A stretch of DNA of 64,000 bases from Cucumis sativus (GCF_000004075.3 NC_026660.2:124001-188000), one strand, 5' to 3'; counted from the first letter of the stretch, positions 38,917 to 52,780 are shown. The notes: a model not told the origin generated them from the sequence alone. Made by a program: numbers and translations.

Positions 38917-41900
38917 TCATCGAGAGTCTTGGCTGGAGGGGATACCCAAATCACTAGATAATATTTTACACAACTGCACACATTATAATACATAATCTTA
39001 GGACTATTCAAAGATTAATAATAATGACTCCACTTGTAATTATTATTTTTTAAAAAAATTATAGTATTTTTAACTCACCATTCGTTTTTTAATATTCTAT
39101 TTCATTTTGTTATATTTGATAATGTTATTATACGTTATCAATATTCATTATTAATAATAATTTTTTGTTTTTCTCTAAGTATTTCTAGTAATATTACGCC
39201 AATCATTCTCTACCATATTTTTCATCTTAAACTAAATATATATTTTTTTTAAATAAAATTTGATTTGACTTAAAAAAAAATATCTCCAAAATTCTAAAAC
39301 AAAATCGATATATATATTATATATACACACAAAAAGTAAAAATGTGTTTATAAACTTGCTCTTCAAAAACATCTACAAGTATCAATATTGTTACAAAATG
39401 TGGACGAGATAAAAGAAGTGACCTGTCGATACGAAGATAAATCTCCACGCAACTTTCTTAATTCTACACCGTATAATGACGGACTTATCTCAAAAACCTG
39501 GAGAGATTTATATATACCATAATCCATAAATAATTAAATTATTCCTAAAAAGGATTGTTTTTGTTATTTTTGTTGAAATTATTAAAAACGTGTAGAGGAA
39601 ATTAAATTAGTACCTCTGCTAATATTGAAAGTATGGTGGCCATACCATTCTCATCCTTTTCCTCTCTCTTTACTTTCAACTGAAAGAAAAAACACACACA
39701 CAACTACAAACTTAAGAGTTCGATCAATTTATGGAAAAATAATATCAAAAGTTTCTTAACCTTCATGAACAAAAGAGTCTTTCCTGTCTACTTTGGTTAA
39801 TCTGTGGTTTCTTTTAATAAGGTGATGGTCAATAAAAGTCAACTAAAAGATGTTTAATGACAGAAGAAATCTGTCATCGCAAGTGTCTTTGTTGGCGAGG
39901 AAAACAAACATAAGAATATAGTTACAAATTACGTACCCTTCTGTCTTTCTTCTGGACAAGAAACCCCATATCAGTTACAACATCCTCCATCCGCTTGAGG
40001 ATATCTTCTTTTGTAGAGTGAATGGTGGTAAATCTAACCTTTCTCTCAGAAATGTCCTGCATGCATGTCAAAGAAAAATTAGAACAGTAGAAAGTGAGTC
40101 ACTCCCTCATTTTTCTCTCAACTCTAATTAGCTTCTCTAACTTTCTTTAGGTGTTTTTTTCTTACCCCTTGGAGTCCAAACTAAAGAGTTTTCTAGGCTC
40201 GTTTTGGATCATATAATATCTTAGGTACTTCTAAGATTATATAGTTTATCTAAAAGTATTATTCTCTAGATCAATTCCTTATCTAGATCTACTTTTGAGA
40301 TATTTCTATACAATTTATATACTTTAGCATAATTATATAGAACAATTTCATTTGCGCATTGTAATGTCATGTAGCAGCAAGAATCTTCCATATTTGTTAA
40401 TGGTATGATGAACATAAGCACTAGTTCATTTGATTCTCACCTCTTTCTCAAAGAAACCTGAAAGGTCCAAGCATGAAGACATTCCAATGAGTTGAAAAGC
40501 ATTTATAGTTGTGGGAGATTCTGAACACTTTCCCTCGAGATAAGATGGCTACCCAAGAAGAAAATTAATGGAAAAATTATTCAGCAAGGTGACCAAAAAA
40601 CAATATATATATAGAGAGAGATCATAATTGATATTTCGAAAATATAAAAAGAAAAAAAAAACACTTTTTAACACATTCAACAGTATTCAAAACTATCGAC
40701 GAACATATTATGACGATCGATCTCTTTAAATAATGTTGGTACAATACAAGAAATGAGAAAGAAAGCAATGAATTAGATCAGTGGCTTACCACTTGATGCA
40801 TTGAGAAGGATATAGCTTCGTTAGTGTGTGTATCTTCTTCTTCATCATCAAGATAGGCTGGACGATAATCCTTTCTAAACCAATCATCCATTTTGATAGA
40901 TGCCATTGTTATTCTAGACTTAGGGTTAGGATCAAGAATCCTTCTTATCAAATTTTTGGCTCCTTGTGATAGCCACTTTGGTAGATGGATTTCTCCTTTC
41001 AAAATCTGAAATTTTCAACATAATAATACTATTAATTATTAGATTTAGCCAAAGATAGATGGTTGTAAAAGAAATCTTTTTGTTCCCAAATGTGGTGATT
41101 TATTGTCTATAAATTGTAACAATCCATCTCCAATATTCTAAAGAATCTCTTAAAGACGACCTAGGCTTTGTTTGAATTGACTTTATAAGTGTTTATATTT
41201 TTTTCATCTAAATTAAAACACTTATTTAAACCCTTCAAAAGTCACTCCAAATATGTTATAAATACAATAAACTGCATAGACAATAAACTAAAATAGGTAT
41301 TTCATCCACAAACTTCACAAATAAGTTTTTAAAGAACAATCAACTTCAGCCGTATTCACTAACCAAAAAATTTGCATATTTATCAAAGACTTTTATCTTA
41401 CTTTCAAGTTCTAGCTGAAAAAAATTGTACCTCATACACATACTTTTCAATTTCAATTAAACAACATTGTACTTCAAATAGTGACTTCTTAAACAGTTCA
41501 GATTTTATAACTAAACTGATCGCATTATGAACTAAAGTTTAAGAATTAGTGTACGTACGAAACTTACAAAAAACAAAAAAGAATGAGAGTATTGAATATT
41601 TACCTTATGATAAAGAACAGACAAATTTCTATCATCAAAAGGAAGAGATCCAGTGAGAATAACAAACAAGATGACACCACAAGACCATATATCTGAGGCT
41701 GCACCATCATATCCTCTATTAGCAAGAATCTCTGGTGCCACATAGTTTGGGCTTCCACATGTTGTGTGAAGCAAACCATCACCCTGGGTTCATTATTAAT
41801 TCACTAATTTAATTTTCATAATGATATCAATCATCTATATATATCATTGCAAATGTTTTGGATATATGTTTTCTGTTTTTGGTTTTTTTGTTTCTAACAT

Positions 41901-44900
41901 CTTACGAACTAAAAATAGACATGAACTCATGGGCTTAAAGTATAGCTTTAGAAACATCCATTTTCATGTTGGAGGTAATTTTGAAATATTTTAAATCACT
42001 TTTCAAATATTACCATGAGAAACACATTTTTAACCACTAAAGTTGTTAATTAACATTCAATTTTGCACTTTTACATCCACTTTCCATATTATCAAAATAG
42101 TTCATTATAAAATTAATAATTCACTAAGCAACTTATTTACGTACACTTACCCTAAAATGGTCAGGTAAAGCACTTAAGCCAAAGTCAGTTATCTTAACGT
42201 TTCCATTCGCATCAATTAGTATGTTCTCCAGCTGCATAGATATAGGTTTACAACAAAAGTATGAATTTCCATTCAAAAGAATAAACCAAACCAGAAGAAG
42301 AAGATTCTTTCTTTTAAATGAAAATTAACATAAATTCCCTTCGACATCAACAGTTGATTAGTTAAAATATCATTTTAGTTTGTATTTACTTTCATCAAAA
42401 TTAATTTTGATTGAAATTGATTAAATAACAATATAACAACGAAATATATACTAATATTGAAATTTTAAATTTATGATTTTTGGGGAGCATGTATACTATA
42501 ATTTTATATTTAAAAGTAGGGTAATTAATATTGAACTAGAGACAAAGAAATTACTTTTATTTATCCCAACTTAGGTAACTTCTTTTTACCTTAATATCTC
42601 TGTGGTAAACGCCTTTACGGTGGCAATAACTCACACCGTCAAGTAATTGTTGGAAGATTTTTCTGCCTTGAGCTTCTGATAACCTTCCCTTAGATGACTA
42701 AATCACATAAATGTGTGACATCAAATAACAAAAATCAGTTGGTATAAGTCATATGACATATTAGTTAAATAGGTTAAAAATTCAAATCATATACTCACAA
42801 TTGTATCAAACAATTCTCCGCCATTGACGTACTCAAGGACCATGTAAATTTTGCTTTTACTAGCTAATACCTGTGTGCAGTTGTGACAAAGTTAGGAACA
42901 AATGGAAATGATTTTCCAAATATGGAAGTATATGAATTTGGTTTGGATATCTTTGTTTAGTTGTCCAATTGGTAAATATGGGCTTTCTATTTTGTTAGGC
43001 CATATGGGAAGTTTAGACTTCTTTGTCCAGCAAAATCCATTTAGGTTTTTGGATTGATAAGTGGGTGAAGAATTTAGTCATAAGATGCAAAGTAGTTAGG
43101 GTAATTGTAACGGATGACCATTTGACTAATAATAATTAAGGATATAACAACATTTAAAATAAACTACAAATATAACAAAACTATTGGTGATAGACCAATT
43201 TTTACAACATGGTCTATCAGTGATAAATATAGCAAAATTTGTCAAATTCTAACATTAATAGAAGTTATCATCAATAGATCATGTTGTAAATATTGGTCTA
43301 TCGTTGGTAGATCATATACATCTATCAGCAAACAAGCTATAGTTTTATTATATTTGATTTTTTAAAAATGTTGTTATATCGATAGTTATCATTTCTAGAA
43401 TGTTCATTAATTATAATTATCCAAGAATTTACATTAATATTGTATATATTATCACACAAATACTTTTAAAAAAAGTACTTTGATTTTCTAGTAAAATAAA
43501 ATAATTACCAAAAAAATAATTTAAATTTATTACTTTTTAAAAAAAAAAAAAGAAGAAGATGGATGAAAGAACTTATTGTCGAATGTATTTGAATTATGTT
43601 TTAAAAGTGTTTTTTAAAAAATAATCATTTTAAAAACTTCAAAATTACTTTTCAAAATCAACTAAAAAATATATATATATTCTTAGAAAACTCCGTGTTA
43701 GTGGCGGATCCCACAAGAAAATCGAAATCTCTAATAATACAAAGAGAACTTGGCAAAACGTGTTTTCTAATTTCTTATGAAAAGTTAAAATAAAAGTTTG
43801 CAAGGGAGGGGCACAGGCCCCACCCCTCTGCAAATTAGCCCCTGATGTAGGGACATATCTGCAATTTCACTTTTGTTAATATAATAAATTAAATTTTCAT
43901 GGGGGTAAAAATAATAAATTAGCTTACACCACACCGCACCACCCATTTCAGCCAATACACGTCATCGCTCGAGACGTGATAAGCGAGAAAAAGAGAAAAC
44001 TACAAGCAATTAGTATTGACGACACGTAGGCTCCTCAATATGTGGAAGCCACATCTCCAACGTTACGATTTATAAATCCATATTAATTTAATCTAATAAA
44101 TGCTGATTAATTAAATAGAATAATAATATTAATAATTATAATTAAAATATAGATTTGGTTGAAAATGTGCCATCAACATCCCATAATAATTTAATTTAAT
44201 TATTTTCATCCGTTTCTTTAATTTCAGGGATACTAATTATAACAATAATAACAACAATTTCTATAATTAGGTAAAAGTTTCGAGGATCTAATTTTAATTA
44301 AATAAATTAGAAGGCGCAAGTTTTTGGCTTTTTTGCCATTTTTTGAAATGAAAAATGAAGTCAATATATTTAGGTTGGAGTTGGTAATCAAATCAATTTA
44401 GGGCTTTCCGTTAAAGATATCCAAAATAGTGCCGAAGTTTTTGGTAAAAGTAAGATTAAGAAAAATAATCGTATATTTTTTAGTCCATAAAATACTACAA
44501 AATTAAAATTTAATTTCAATTTAATTAGACTTTTTAGATTTAAAATTAATTGATATATATAGCAGAGAGTTTAAGAAGGTATACCTCATGTAGCCTCACT
44601 ATGTTTGGATGCTTGAGAAGTTTGAGTGTGTAAATTTCCCTTTTAAACTGCACACATTTCAATTAATGGTACCAAAAAAAATACATAATTAGTACTAATT
44701 AGTACTATATGATAATATTTAAAAGAATATTCTTTCTCATTTGCTTCATACATACATATATCTACTTTATATACATACTCAAATCTTACTTTAAAATCAA
44801 ATGTTATATTCTACAATGACAACATTCTACCATTTAAGTTCCGTAACTGATCATCTAATTGTTTCATTTTTCTGATCACGAACTTTCTATATTTTTATTC

Positions 44901-45227
44901 ATATTTAAACTCATCAAAAAATGGTCACTTCTTCTTAGTATAAGACTACAATAGAATATGGATCCGATCGACATCATCGACATCTCATACAAAATCCTCT
45001 AAGGGTATAGTATTTTGAATTACTGTAAACCAAAGAAACGAAAGAGAAAGAGAGAGAGAGAGAGTAGATTAGATGACCTGATGAGTGATATTAAGATCGA
45101 TAATCTTAGTCTTATCAAGTTCTTTGACAGCAAAAGGTTGTTGAGTTTCAAAATTAATAGCATATTTGACCTTCCCGAAATTGCCATGCCCAAGAGTTTT
45201 CCCAATCTCATACTTCCCCAGTCGCAT
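38917..45227 (-). CDS. CIPK17: CBL-interacting protein kinase, CIPK17-like, copy B
   Basis: Twelve exons matching copy A one for one, complement(38917..38973, 39423..39497, 39614..39679, 39937..40056, 40441..40548, 40790..41005, 41604..41783, 42151..42231, 42590..42697, 42799..42870, 44585..44647, 45078..45227); 1296 nt, 431 aa. Exons 1-7 and 11 have identical lengths in the two copies. Kinase residues are intact: GHGNFGKV at 13-20, Lys35, HRD 127-129 (HRDIK), DFG 147-149, APE in NYVAPEIL, and the NAF motif INAFQLIGM with NAF at 306-308. Exon 8 is 15 nt longer, exons 9 and 10 are 3 and 6 nt shorter, and the last exon ends early (GIPSSQDSR), so the regulatory half diverged more than the kinase half. 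A MITE lies in intron 2 and another in intron 6. An 80-nt stretch of exon 7 is identical to copy A. It is likely functional and separately regulated. Confidence 0.92.
41171..41252. mobile_element. 82-bp foldback MITE in CIPK copy B intron 6
   Basis: The left end tttgaattgacttt pairs with the right end aaaagtcactccaaat, whose complement is atttggagtgactttt. Similar TTTGGATTGACTT/AAGTCACTCCAAA sequence appears near 1753-1925 and 50755-50910, suggesting a dispersed family. Confidence 0.5.
43141..43380. mobile_element. 240-bp MITE in CIPK copy B intron 2
   Basis: The left end gatataacaacattt equals the first 15 bases of the reverse complement of the right end. The inner arms also pair (caaatataacaaaac against ataataaaac). 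The middle carries repeated TGATAGACC/GGTCTATCA motifs. It is non-coding, and no clear target duplication was identified. Confidence 0.65.
45038..45066 (-). repeat. (CT)n tract at the start of CIPK copy B intron 1
   Basis: GA dinucleotides on the plus strand just inside intron 1 (donor at 45077). In gene sense it is a pyrimidine run shortly after the 5' splice site. Confidence 0.7.
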
Positions 45228-46899
45228 TATATTATTGTTCCTCGATCGCCCACTGCTGATCTTCTCTCTTATCTTTCTTTCCCTATAATTTAATCTTATG
45301 TTGCATATGATTGCATATCCTCCTCTCTATATATAATATTATAGTGAGAGAGCGAGAGAGAGAGAGGGAGAGAGAAGGAGGATTCTAAACTTGTAGCCAC
45401 ATATTTTTGATGTGGCCCTTATACTTTTCTCTCTATTACAAAAACACCCTTATCTTTCTCAGAGTTTCAATACTGGTCCTTATCAGATGTTTTCAAAGTT
45501 ATATCTCCAAAATATAATATGAATCCTTGAGGTCGTTTCAAACAAAAGTTAGGATTTGTAATAGGTGAAGGTGAAGGTGTGGCGATGACTTTAAATGTGA
45601 TATAGAAGGGTTTGGATGACTTGACAACCCCACCTTGATTTAGGTCACAACTCATCTTTCCAAATATTCTTCATTCACACCCAAAAACTCTAAACACCAT
45701 TTCTATTTTTAGTGTTAGTTTTGAAATCTTAATTTATCAAATTTTTTTTTTTTGTTCGGGAGAGATATTGCAAATTTTGAAAGTATATATAGGAACTGTT
45801 TTTATAAAAAGAAATGAAAAAGTTCAAGGATATATAATATTTAGAGTCAATGAGTGTGAGGATTTTCTTTTAATAGAAAAACAAACTTAATGATACTTTT
45901 GTGTAGTTTAGCCGGTGATTAAAATCGATGTTAATTAGAGGTCAACGGGGTCGGCTTCCTAGTCATTGATAAGAACTACTAGTATAATGATAAAGTACTT
46001 GAAGGGAAAAAAAACGAATATTCATCTATAGCACTACGGCTGACGCTTAAAATTGTAAGATCTAGTTGAATAACATATCCTATAAGATTAAATAATTGAA
46101 TTGCAAATTGCATTTGATTTAACGTGACAGGTCATGTATAATTATATGAATTGGAGGGAAGTTTAGAAAAGCAAAGTAGGGTTGGTTATCCATGATGACA
46201 AGAAAGTTGGTTGTTTGGCCATAAATAAATAAGGAAAATGAAAAGGGGAAGCCCACATGAAAATGTCTACCTCCTCCACATATCACATTTATGGGTCCAT
46301 ATTTATATATATATCATTTTCATTAGCTTTAATTTTACGTTTTTGTGTGGAGACTATGCACCGTTTTCTATTCTTTTGATGATTCCGCTACCTCAAACCA
46401 ACCATTTTAAAATATCCATATTGATACCGTTATGAATTTAAGTATATTATAGTTTACGCTTATCTATCTGTATTTTAACGTTTAATTATAGTTTAAATAT
46501 CATCATATCAAAGCAGTAAAGCACATACAACACATTATATTAAAAATATGAGTTTAACGAAATTCACGTTGTCTTCTTAAGACAATTTTATTCATCTTAG
46601 TGCTCGAGTCTAGGGAGTAATTACCTTTCTTCTAGGAGTAGTACCATGTCCAAAAGATCTACAAACAAAATTTTGTGGATGTACAGAACTTTCTTCAATG
46701 GTTTTTTAAAATGGAAAGGAGTACGTTTTTTGGAGAAGGTAAAATTAAAGAACACCAAAACCAAATTCCTATATCAAATTTAGAAAAAGACTAGCACTTA
46801 ATTTGGAGACTTATTTGTGATCATTTAAATAGTCGTGTCCCTTTTCTAAATTGGTTATTCTCATCAAGTGAAGTAACCGTTCATGAGAGATACCATTTA

Positions 46900-48000
46900 T
46901 CTATAATATATATAAAAGTATGGATGAAGTGAAACTTTTTGTTTCCAATTTTACTCTTTTTCTTACTTTGGTTTTATTGTAATTTGCTTTTTATTTATTT
47001 TTAATTTAAAACTAATTATTAATAAATACAAATATATTAATAATTTTAACTTTTTCTTCCCGGTTAATTATATAATTAACAGTTTTCTAAAACCATTCAC
47101 ATCTCTCTATCTTCCATCTATTCACATCCATTTATCTTCCACCTATTAACGTTCCCTTATTTCATATTAACTATTTTGTAATTATTTTAACCTTTCAAAT
47201 TCTTTCCCTTTTCAAATTTTTAGGTATAAATATTTCATTTTTTTTTTCATGTTCAAGTCACAACAAAAAGCTTTGTGTGAAGAAATTAGTCTTCCAACAA
47301 GTTCAAATGAAGATTTGTGAGCCAAGACTACAAAAACCCTTTATTTTATGGTTGCTGTTGAGGTTACAAACAATTTGAGGGTGAGGGGTTGTCTTCTGAG
47401 TTTATGTCATCATTTCAGTGCTACTTGCAAGCTTGAAGAGAGATTCCTATGTTGTTTCTTAGTCACTTTTGTTTTTGTCTAACATTATAAATAGAGAAAA
47501 AAAATTGGATAAGCAAGAAGGGAAAAAAATATTGTTGTTTAGACCTTATGGAAATTGAATAATAAGAAAATTTATTTTTTGTTACCTGATTATTTTCTTT
47601 TGATCTATTGGTTTGGCCATCTTAATATGTTAAAATGATCTTGATTTAAGTGAAAAATAAAATTTTCTTCTAGAGCGTATTATTTAAAATGTTGCTTTTC
47701 TTGAGCAGTCATCGAATTTATCCCAAAATTATTTTTGTTTTTTTAAACATTTGATATGTAATTGATACATGAAATAAGTTATACTTATCAATCTAAAGCT
47801 TGATTGAAAGAATTGTTTCATAGTTATACTATCAAGTTCTTTATATCTTTTAGCTCATTCTATTTATACATGCATATAACAAGTCTTGAGGAAAAAATCC
47901 CTCTAAAAATAAAGTTCAAAAATGTATTTTCAAAAAATCATGAGTAAATAAATATAGCTTCATTCTATTTTTGTAAAAATTTGCACATGTTACCAACTAG
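46900..48000 (+). mobile_element. non-autonomous Helitron-like element
   Basis: The 5' end is TCTATAATATATATAAAAG followed by sequence typical of plant Helitron heads (ATGGATGAAGTGAAAC, then a pyrimidine-rich TTTTTGTTTCCAATTTTAC stretch). The 3' end is ...ACCAACTAG. The base before TC is A (46899) and the base after CTAG is T (48001), matching insertion between A and T without target duplication. A convincing 3' hairpin is not obvious, and there is no Rep/helicase coding, so it would be a non-autonomous copy. Confidence 0.42.
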
Positions 48001-50939
48001 TTCCAATAAAAGCGTGGGATTAGAACAAACCCGAGTATATAATAGGAGGTGGGATCTACGTTAATTTTTCCCAATAACTTTTCTTTCTTTTTTGTTTTAA
48101 TCGTCTTTCGCTTTTTCTCTTCTTTTTTGAATTGAGATTGAGAGTTGTTTAGTGGGTATTGGAGTAAAAAGATTTTAGGTACTACACAAAATCTCTAAAA
48201 TGATTGTTGCATCTTCGAAGTGGAGTGTCAAATAACTTTGTGCAATGGGGACACATCTTCTCTATGAACAACGTTGTCATTGGCGTGCCTCAATCCAAAA
48301 AATTTTCAATTTATTTGATGTAAATTTAATTTAAAAAATTTTATATTTTGAAATTGAAATTTTTTTCCGACATTCCTACAGTAAAACGTAGAAATCTCTC
48401 AAACAAACACAACATAAACAAACAATAATAATGGTTTGGAAATTTCGAGTCATTTTTTCAACTCTAAAAATGTCACTTATGATCAAACTTCACTGACCAA
48501 ATAAACATCAACTTAATAAGATTTTTATTATTTTTCTCTCTTTTTTAAATTTTATAGATATTTATATATATATGAGTTGTTGGAGACATCATTCATCATT
48601 AATATCAATACCTAACTTCCATGTTTGTGAATTCATGGAGGAATATATTAATGCATTATCAACCAGATACTTTTATTCTTGCTCTCTGAAAATAACACCT
48701 TGATGATCTAAATCATAACAAATTATTGAATTGGGTCGTCACAAATTAAATAGCATAGCTATTATTCCATTTGATGTGTAGATATTAGAAAGTACACTAC
48801 CAACTTACCATTTAGGTCTTATCCTCAAAACCCTAAATTTGTAAAAATTATTTTAAATGATAAAACTTCTTAAAATATTAACAAATACAATAAAGTACCA
48901 CAATTTATTTGTGTTAGATCACGAATATTTTAGTTTCCTCTGTCATATTTGAAAATAATCGTATATATATATATATAAAACTTGGAATGCATTGTACGTT
49001 TGTATTTCCCACCTACACACACCAAAGAAACTTTTCCCTTTTTTCTAATCTAATAATTCAATTCTATATTGGTTTGCTTTACAAAGTTGATCAATTCAAT
49101 TATTTGAGTCAGAAATTACTTATTCAATTCCCACTCTCCAAAACATTACAAACACATTCTCCCATTATTGTTATTCTATTGCACCAATATAATTAATAAT
49201 TTTATTACGAACATAAAGACATATTAGATTTTGACTTTTAGAAGAATAACTTAATTCCCTCTTTTTGAATGGTCACATTATTCGTTCTAATCCTCACTTT
49301 TAAGTTTGTTCTAATACATCGTTTTCGTCTACGCATTTAAATTTGTTATATCATATCTATTGTATTATTGAGCTTCAAACCATTTCTAATAGGTCTTTAA
49401 CTTTGAATTTGACGTCCAACCTATTCACTATTATTGAAAAGTTACAAACTCATTAGACATGAACTTCAATTCTATATCTAACTAATGGGTTGAATTTCAA
49501 AACATCGTGAATAACCTATTAGACAAAAGTTAATAATTTACAAAACTATCCACCATAAAAACAAAAATTTAAGTCCGAACAAGAAAGAAATTAAAAGTTC
49601 AAAAACTAAACTTATAACTCATATACGTATATAATATGTTTTCTTTTATGTAATGTAGTCGATGATGAGAGGAAAAAATAAAAAATAAAAATGACAGACT
49701 AAAAGTTGGAGGAAAAGTAACAGATTGTAAGCATCATCCCAAGAGACTCTTATATCTCTTAGTTAACCACATGGTCCAAACGTAATGGTCCACAAGCCTT
49801 TCAATAATTTAATTGTTGATATGAGAAATGTAGACAATATTGTCGTCTTGAATGAAAGAAGTGCAACAATTTGGACCATAAAAATTTGTCCATTTGATAA
49901 GCTTAGTTGTTTTAACTTCATCCACACTCTAAATCTCCACAATTGGAATTAATTAATGAGATTCTATCTGTTGTATCATTGTAGTGGATCTCAATTGTAT
50001 CATTTAATTATGATTGAGACGGTATATTTTGAAATTATTGCATCATATCGTTGTCGTTTAAACTCAATCAATAACGAGTTACAACGATAATATTAATTGT
50101 AACACAATCCTCCTAATTTAACAATAATAGTATGGACTTTATGTCCCAAACTCGTGGATGGTATAAAAAGTATAAATAGCTTTAAAAAACTAAAAATAAA
50201 TAGCTTTTAAAAAGTTGTAAAAGTTTTCCAAAGAATCAACCATTACGGTAAGAAATGGAGAGAAAATAAGCTTAACTTAGAAAACTAAAACCCAAAAAAT
50301 GTAATAGTTATCAAGTCTTTATTAATACAACGTTATTATTTCCATCGTTAGACTGTTCTCTTAAGTACCGACTCTAGGTCTTGATCATTAGACTCTCCTC
50401 TCACTGACTGAGAGAAATTTAGTTTTTCATTTTTCGTCAATTAAACTAAGTAACTTGCACATGAAGAACCATGAGTATGAATATGATAACAGCCAAGCAG
50501 ACTATCCCATCAAACTAAAAAAAAAACAGAAAAGAAAAGAAAGTTAAATAATGGAGTGAAAAGTAAAGCATTCAAAACCATAATTTTCATCGTACGGTTA
50601 TCCACCATAAATGTTATTTTCTGTATTAAGCAGAAATGATGAGATTGGCTTTAAGGGTAAGAACAATCATGCATCGTTTTCTTCCTTTATTTGAAAAGAA
50701 AGAACTTTCACTAATACCATCAAAGATAATACCCAGCGTGCATAGAAAATTTAGGATTCGGTTGGAGTGACTAGAAAAAAAATGCCTTTCAAAAAACTGA
50801 ATTTTATTTAAAGACTTGTGGTAAAAAGAAAAACTATTTTATATCATTGTCAAACATACAAATTTTGTCTAAAATAATTTATTTTTTAAATTAAACGGTT
50901 AAAAGTATCTTTCAAACGCGCCCCTTAATATCTATCCCT

Positions 50940-51260
50940 TGGGTTACCCTTAAACACATCTCAGATGATTCTTTTCAAATTGTTAATGGTACCTACTCTC
51001 TTGGTGGTGGCCAAAATTTTATGGTTCACTGCTGAATAAATGAAACGAAAGGAATTTGAGAACTTTTGCAAGTGAAGAAACCTCTAACGAGGACCTATGG
51101 GAGTCGATTAAACGCTATTCTTCTTGATTCTATCATAATAATTTTTGTATCTACAACTTTTCACAGATTTTCACTAAATTGGGAGGCCTTTATGTAATCC
51201 CCTAAGATATATCATCTACTTGTTTTGTATGTTCCCTTTTTTGTGATTAATATTTGTCTT
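50940..51260 (+). mobile_element. probable LINE 3' tail remnant
   Basis: Plus-strand fragments such as VVAKILWFTAE, LWESIKRYSS and SLNWEAFM followed by a stop resemble the segment after the zinc-binding region at the end of plant LINE ORF2. The pieces lie in different frames. It is heavily decayed and the call is tentative. Confidence 0.3.
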
Positions 51261-51769
51261 GAAGATAAAGAATGAAGATTGACTTGCAAAACCTTAAGAA
51301 ATGATGGATGTGGAGGCTTTTCTAGACTCGATTGAAAATATGCTGATTATATGAGTATGCCTTAATTGAAGCTCACGGGCGGACTCTCTCTTGCCATGAT
51401 GGATTTTTTCAAATGGAAACAAACCCCTTTAAAGAATTAATGAAAGCTAATACTTGAAGTTTAACATCTCTCCGCAGCACCCTTAGCAAGACCAAATACA
51501 AGTACAAGCTCTCTCTTACCATGATGAAGGGACCAGCTACAAGTAAATAGGAGGAGATATTGAAAGAGACAAATACAAATATGGCAGAGGATGAGAAGAT
51601 TAATGGAGAATAAATTCTTGCTGGTAAATTATGAATAACTTCATTACAACCCAGTATCAACACTGTAAAGGAGCAAAAGTTGTGACCGACTACATGGAAG
51701 ATATTCCTAGATTAAGTTGGTCACAATAATTTGCTGAGAATGAGCACCACCAGATTACACTAGGGGTGA

Positions 51770-52780
51770 GCTTCGATCAGTTGGAGTTGGCTTTCTAACC
51801 AAACCACCACCAAACGAATTTTGATCAGTCCAGTAAATGTTCAAACCAACCTCGACTCTCAATGAGTAAAAGTCAGTCTATCGATTTTATTCTAACGAAT
51901 TTGCCTTCATCGACCTACTTCGGTTCGATCAGTCAACTCAATTTTTCAGTCTATTGTGCTCACCCTACTCAATATGTCAAAGAGAAGACATTCAGGAGAA
52001 AGCCAACCTTCAATCTATGGGTTACCCTACCAGATGCAGTCACTAAGGCAACAAAATTTGAGGATTAAGAAAACTGGGGGAAAATGAATGGCTTACTGAA
52101 AGGATGCTTGGTATGAACAACAATATTCTTACAAAAGGAGCCATACTGATGACCAAAAGAATTTCCAAGGGGAGAGCTCTTCTACTTGAAGATCAAAAAC
52201 CAAAGAGAGGACCAAGACCTCAAAAACATCACAAAATCAAGAGGTATGGAAGGTGCAAACAACAAAGATACCTCTCCATTGAATGTCAATGAAATGATTC
52301 AATAATTTAAAATGAAGAAGAAAATGAAGGTCAATTTGGGGTCGGGGGTGAGGAATATGACAAAGAGGTGGCCTATATTCACCCCGTAGATTTATTCCTT
52401 TTGTGAAATATTTGTTTTCTTTTCTTGTGTTATTTCCTTCTGATAGACCCCCATAGTAAAGGTGTATTCACGTAGGGATAAACGTGAGAAGAAGAAAGAA
52501 TGATTGAGAGTTAGTTAGTAATTTCCCTTGTGTGGGCCCTTAGGAGTTATGACTGTTAGAGTGGGGCCAAGTATTCTGTTAACTTTCTTAGTGTTTGCCT
52601 ATTTAGGTATTGTGAATGTTGGGGGTGGGTATTTTTTTTTGCTAAATGATTTTGGTATAGACTCCCATTAGAGTAGTGTGGAGAGATTGGGGAACTCTCA
52701 AATCCTTCCCCATAGTTGATAAATAAAATTGTGGCTAAGGCCTTAACAATTCCTATATTTTTCCTTTGTATTATATCCTG
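51770..52780. repeat. possible LTR-retroelement remnant
   Basis: A stretch with a higher GC share than its flanks. It holds a basic Lys/Arg-rich open frame at 52104-52292 (ending RYGRCKQQRYLSIECQ) and then a non-coding stretch (52440-52760) with repetitive, LTR-like texture. No terminal repeats or polymerase motifs were found, so the class is uncertain. Confidence 0.25.
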
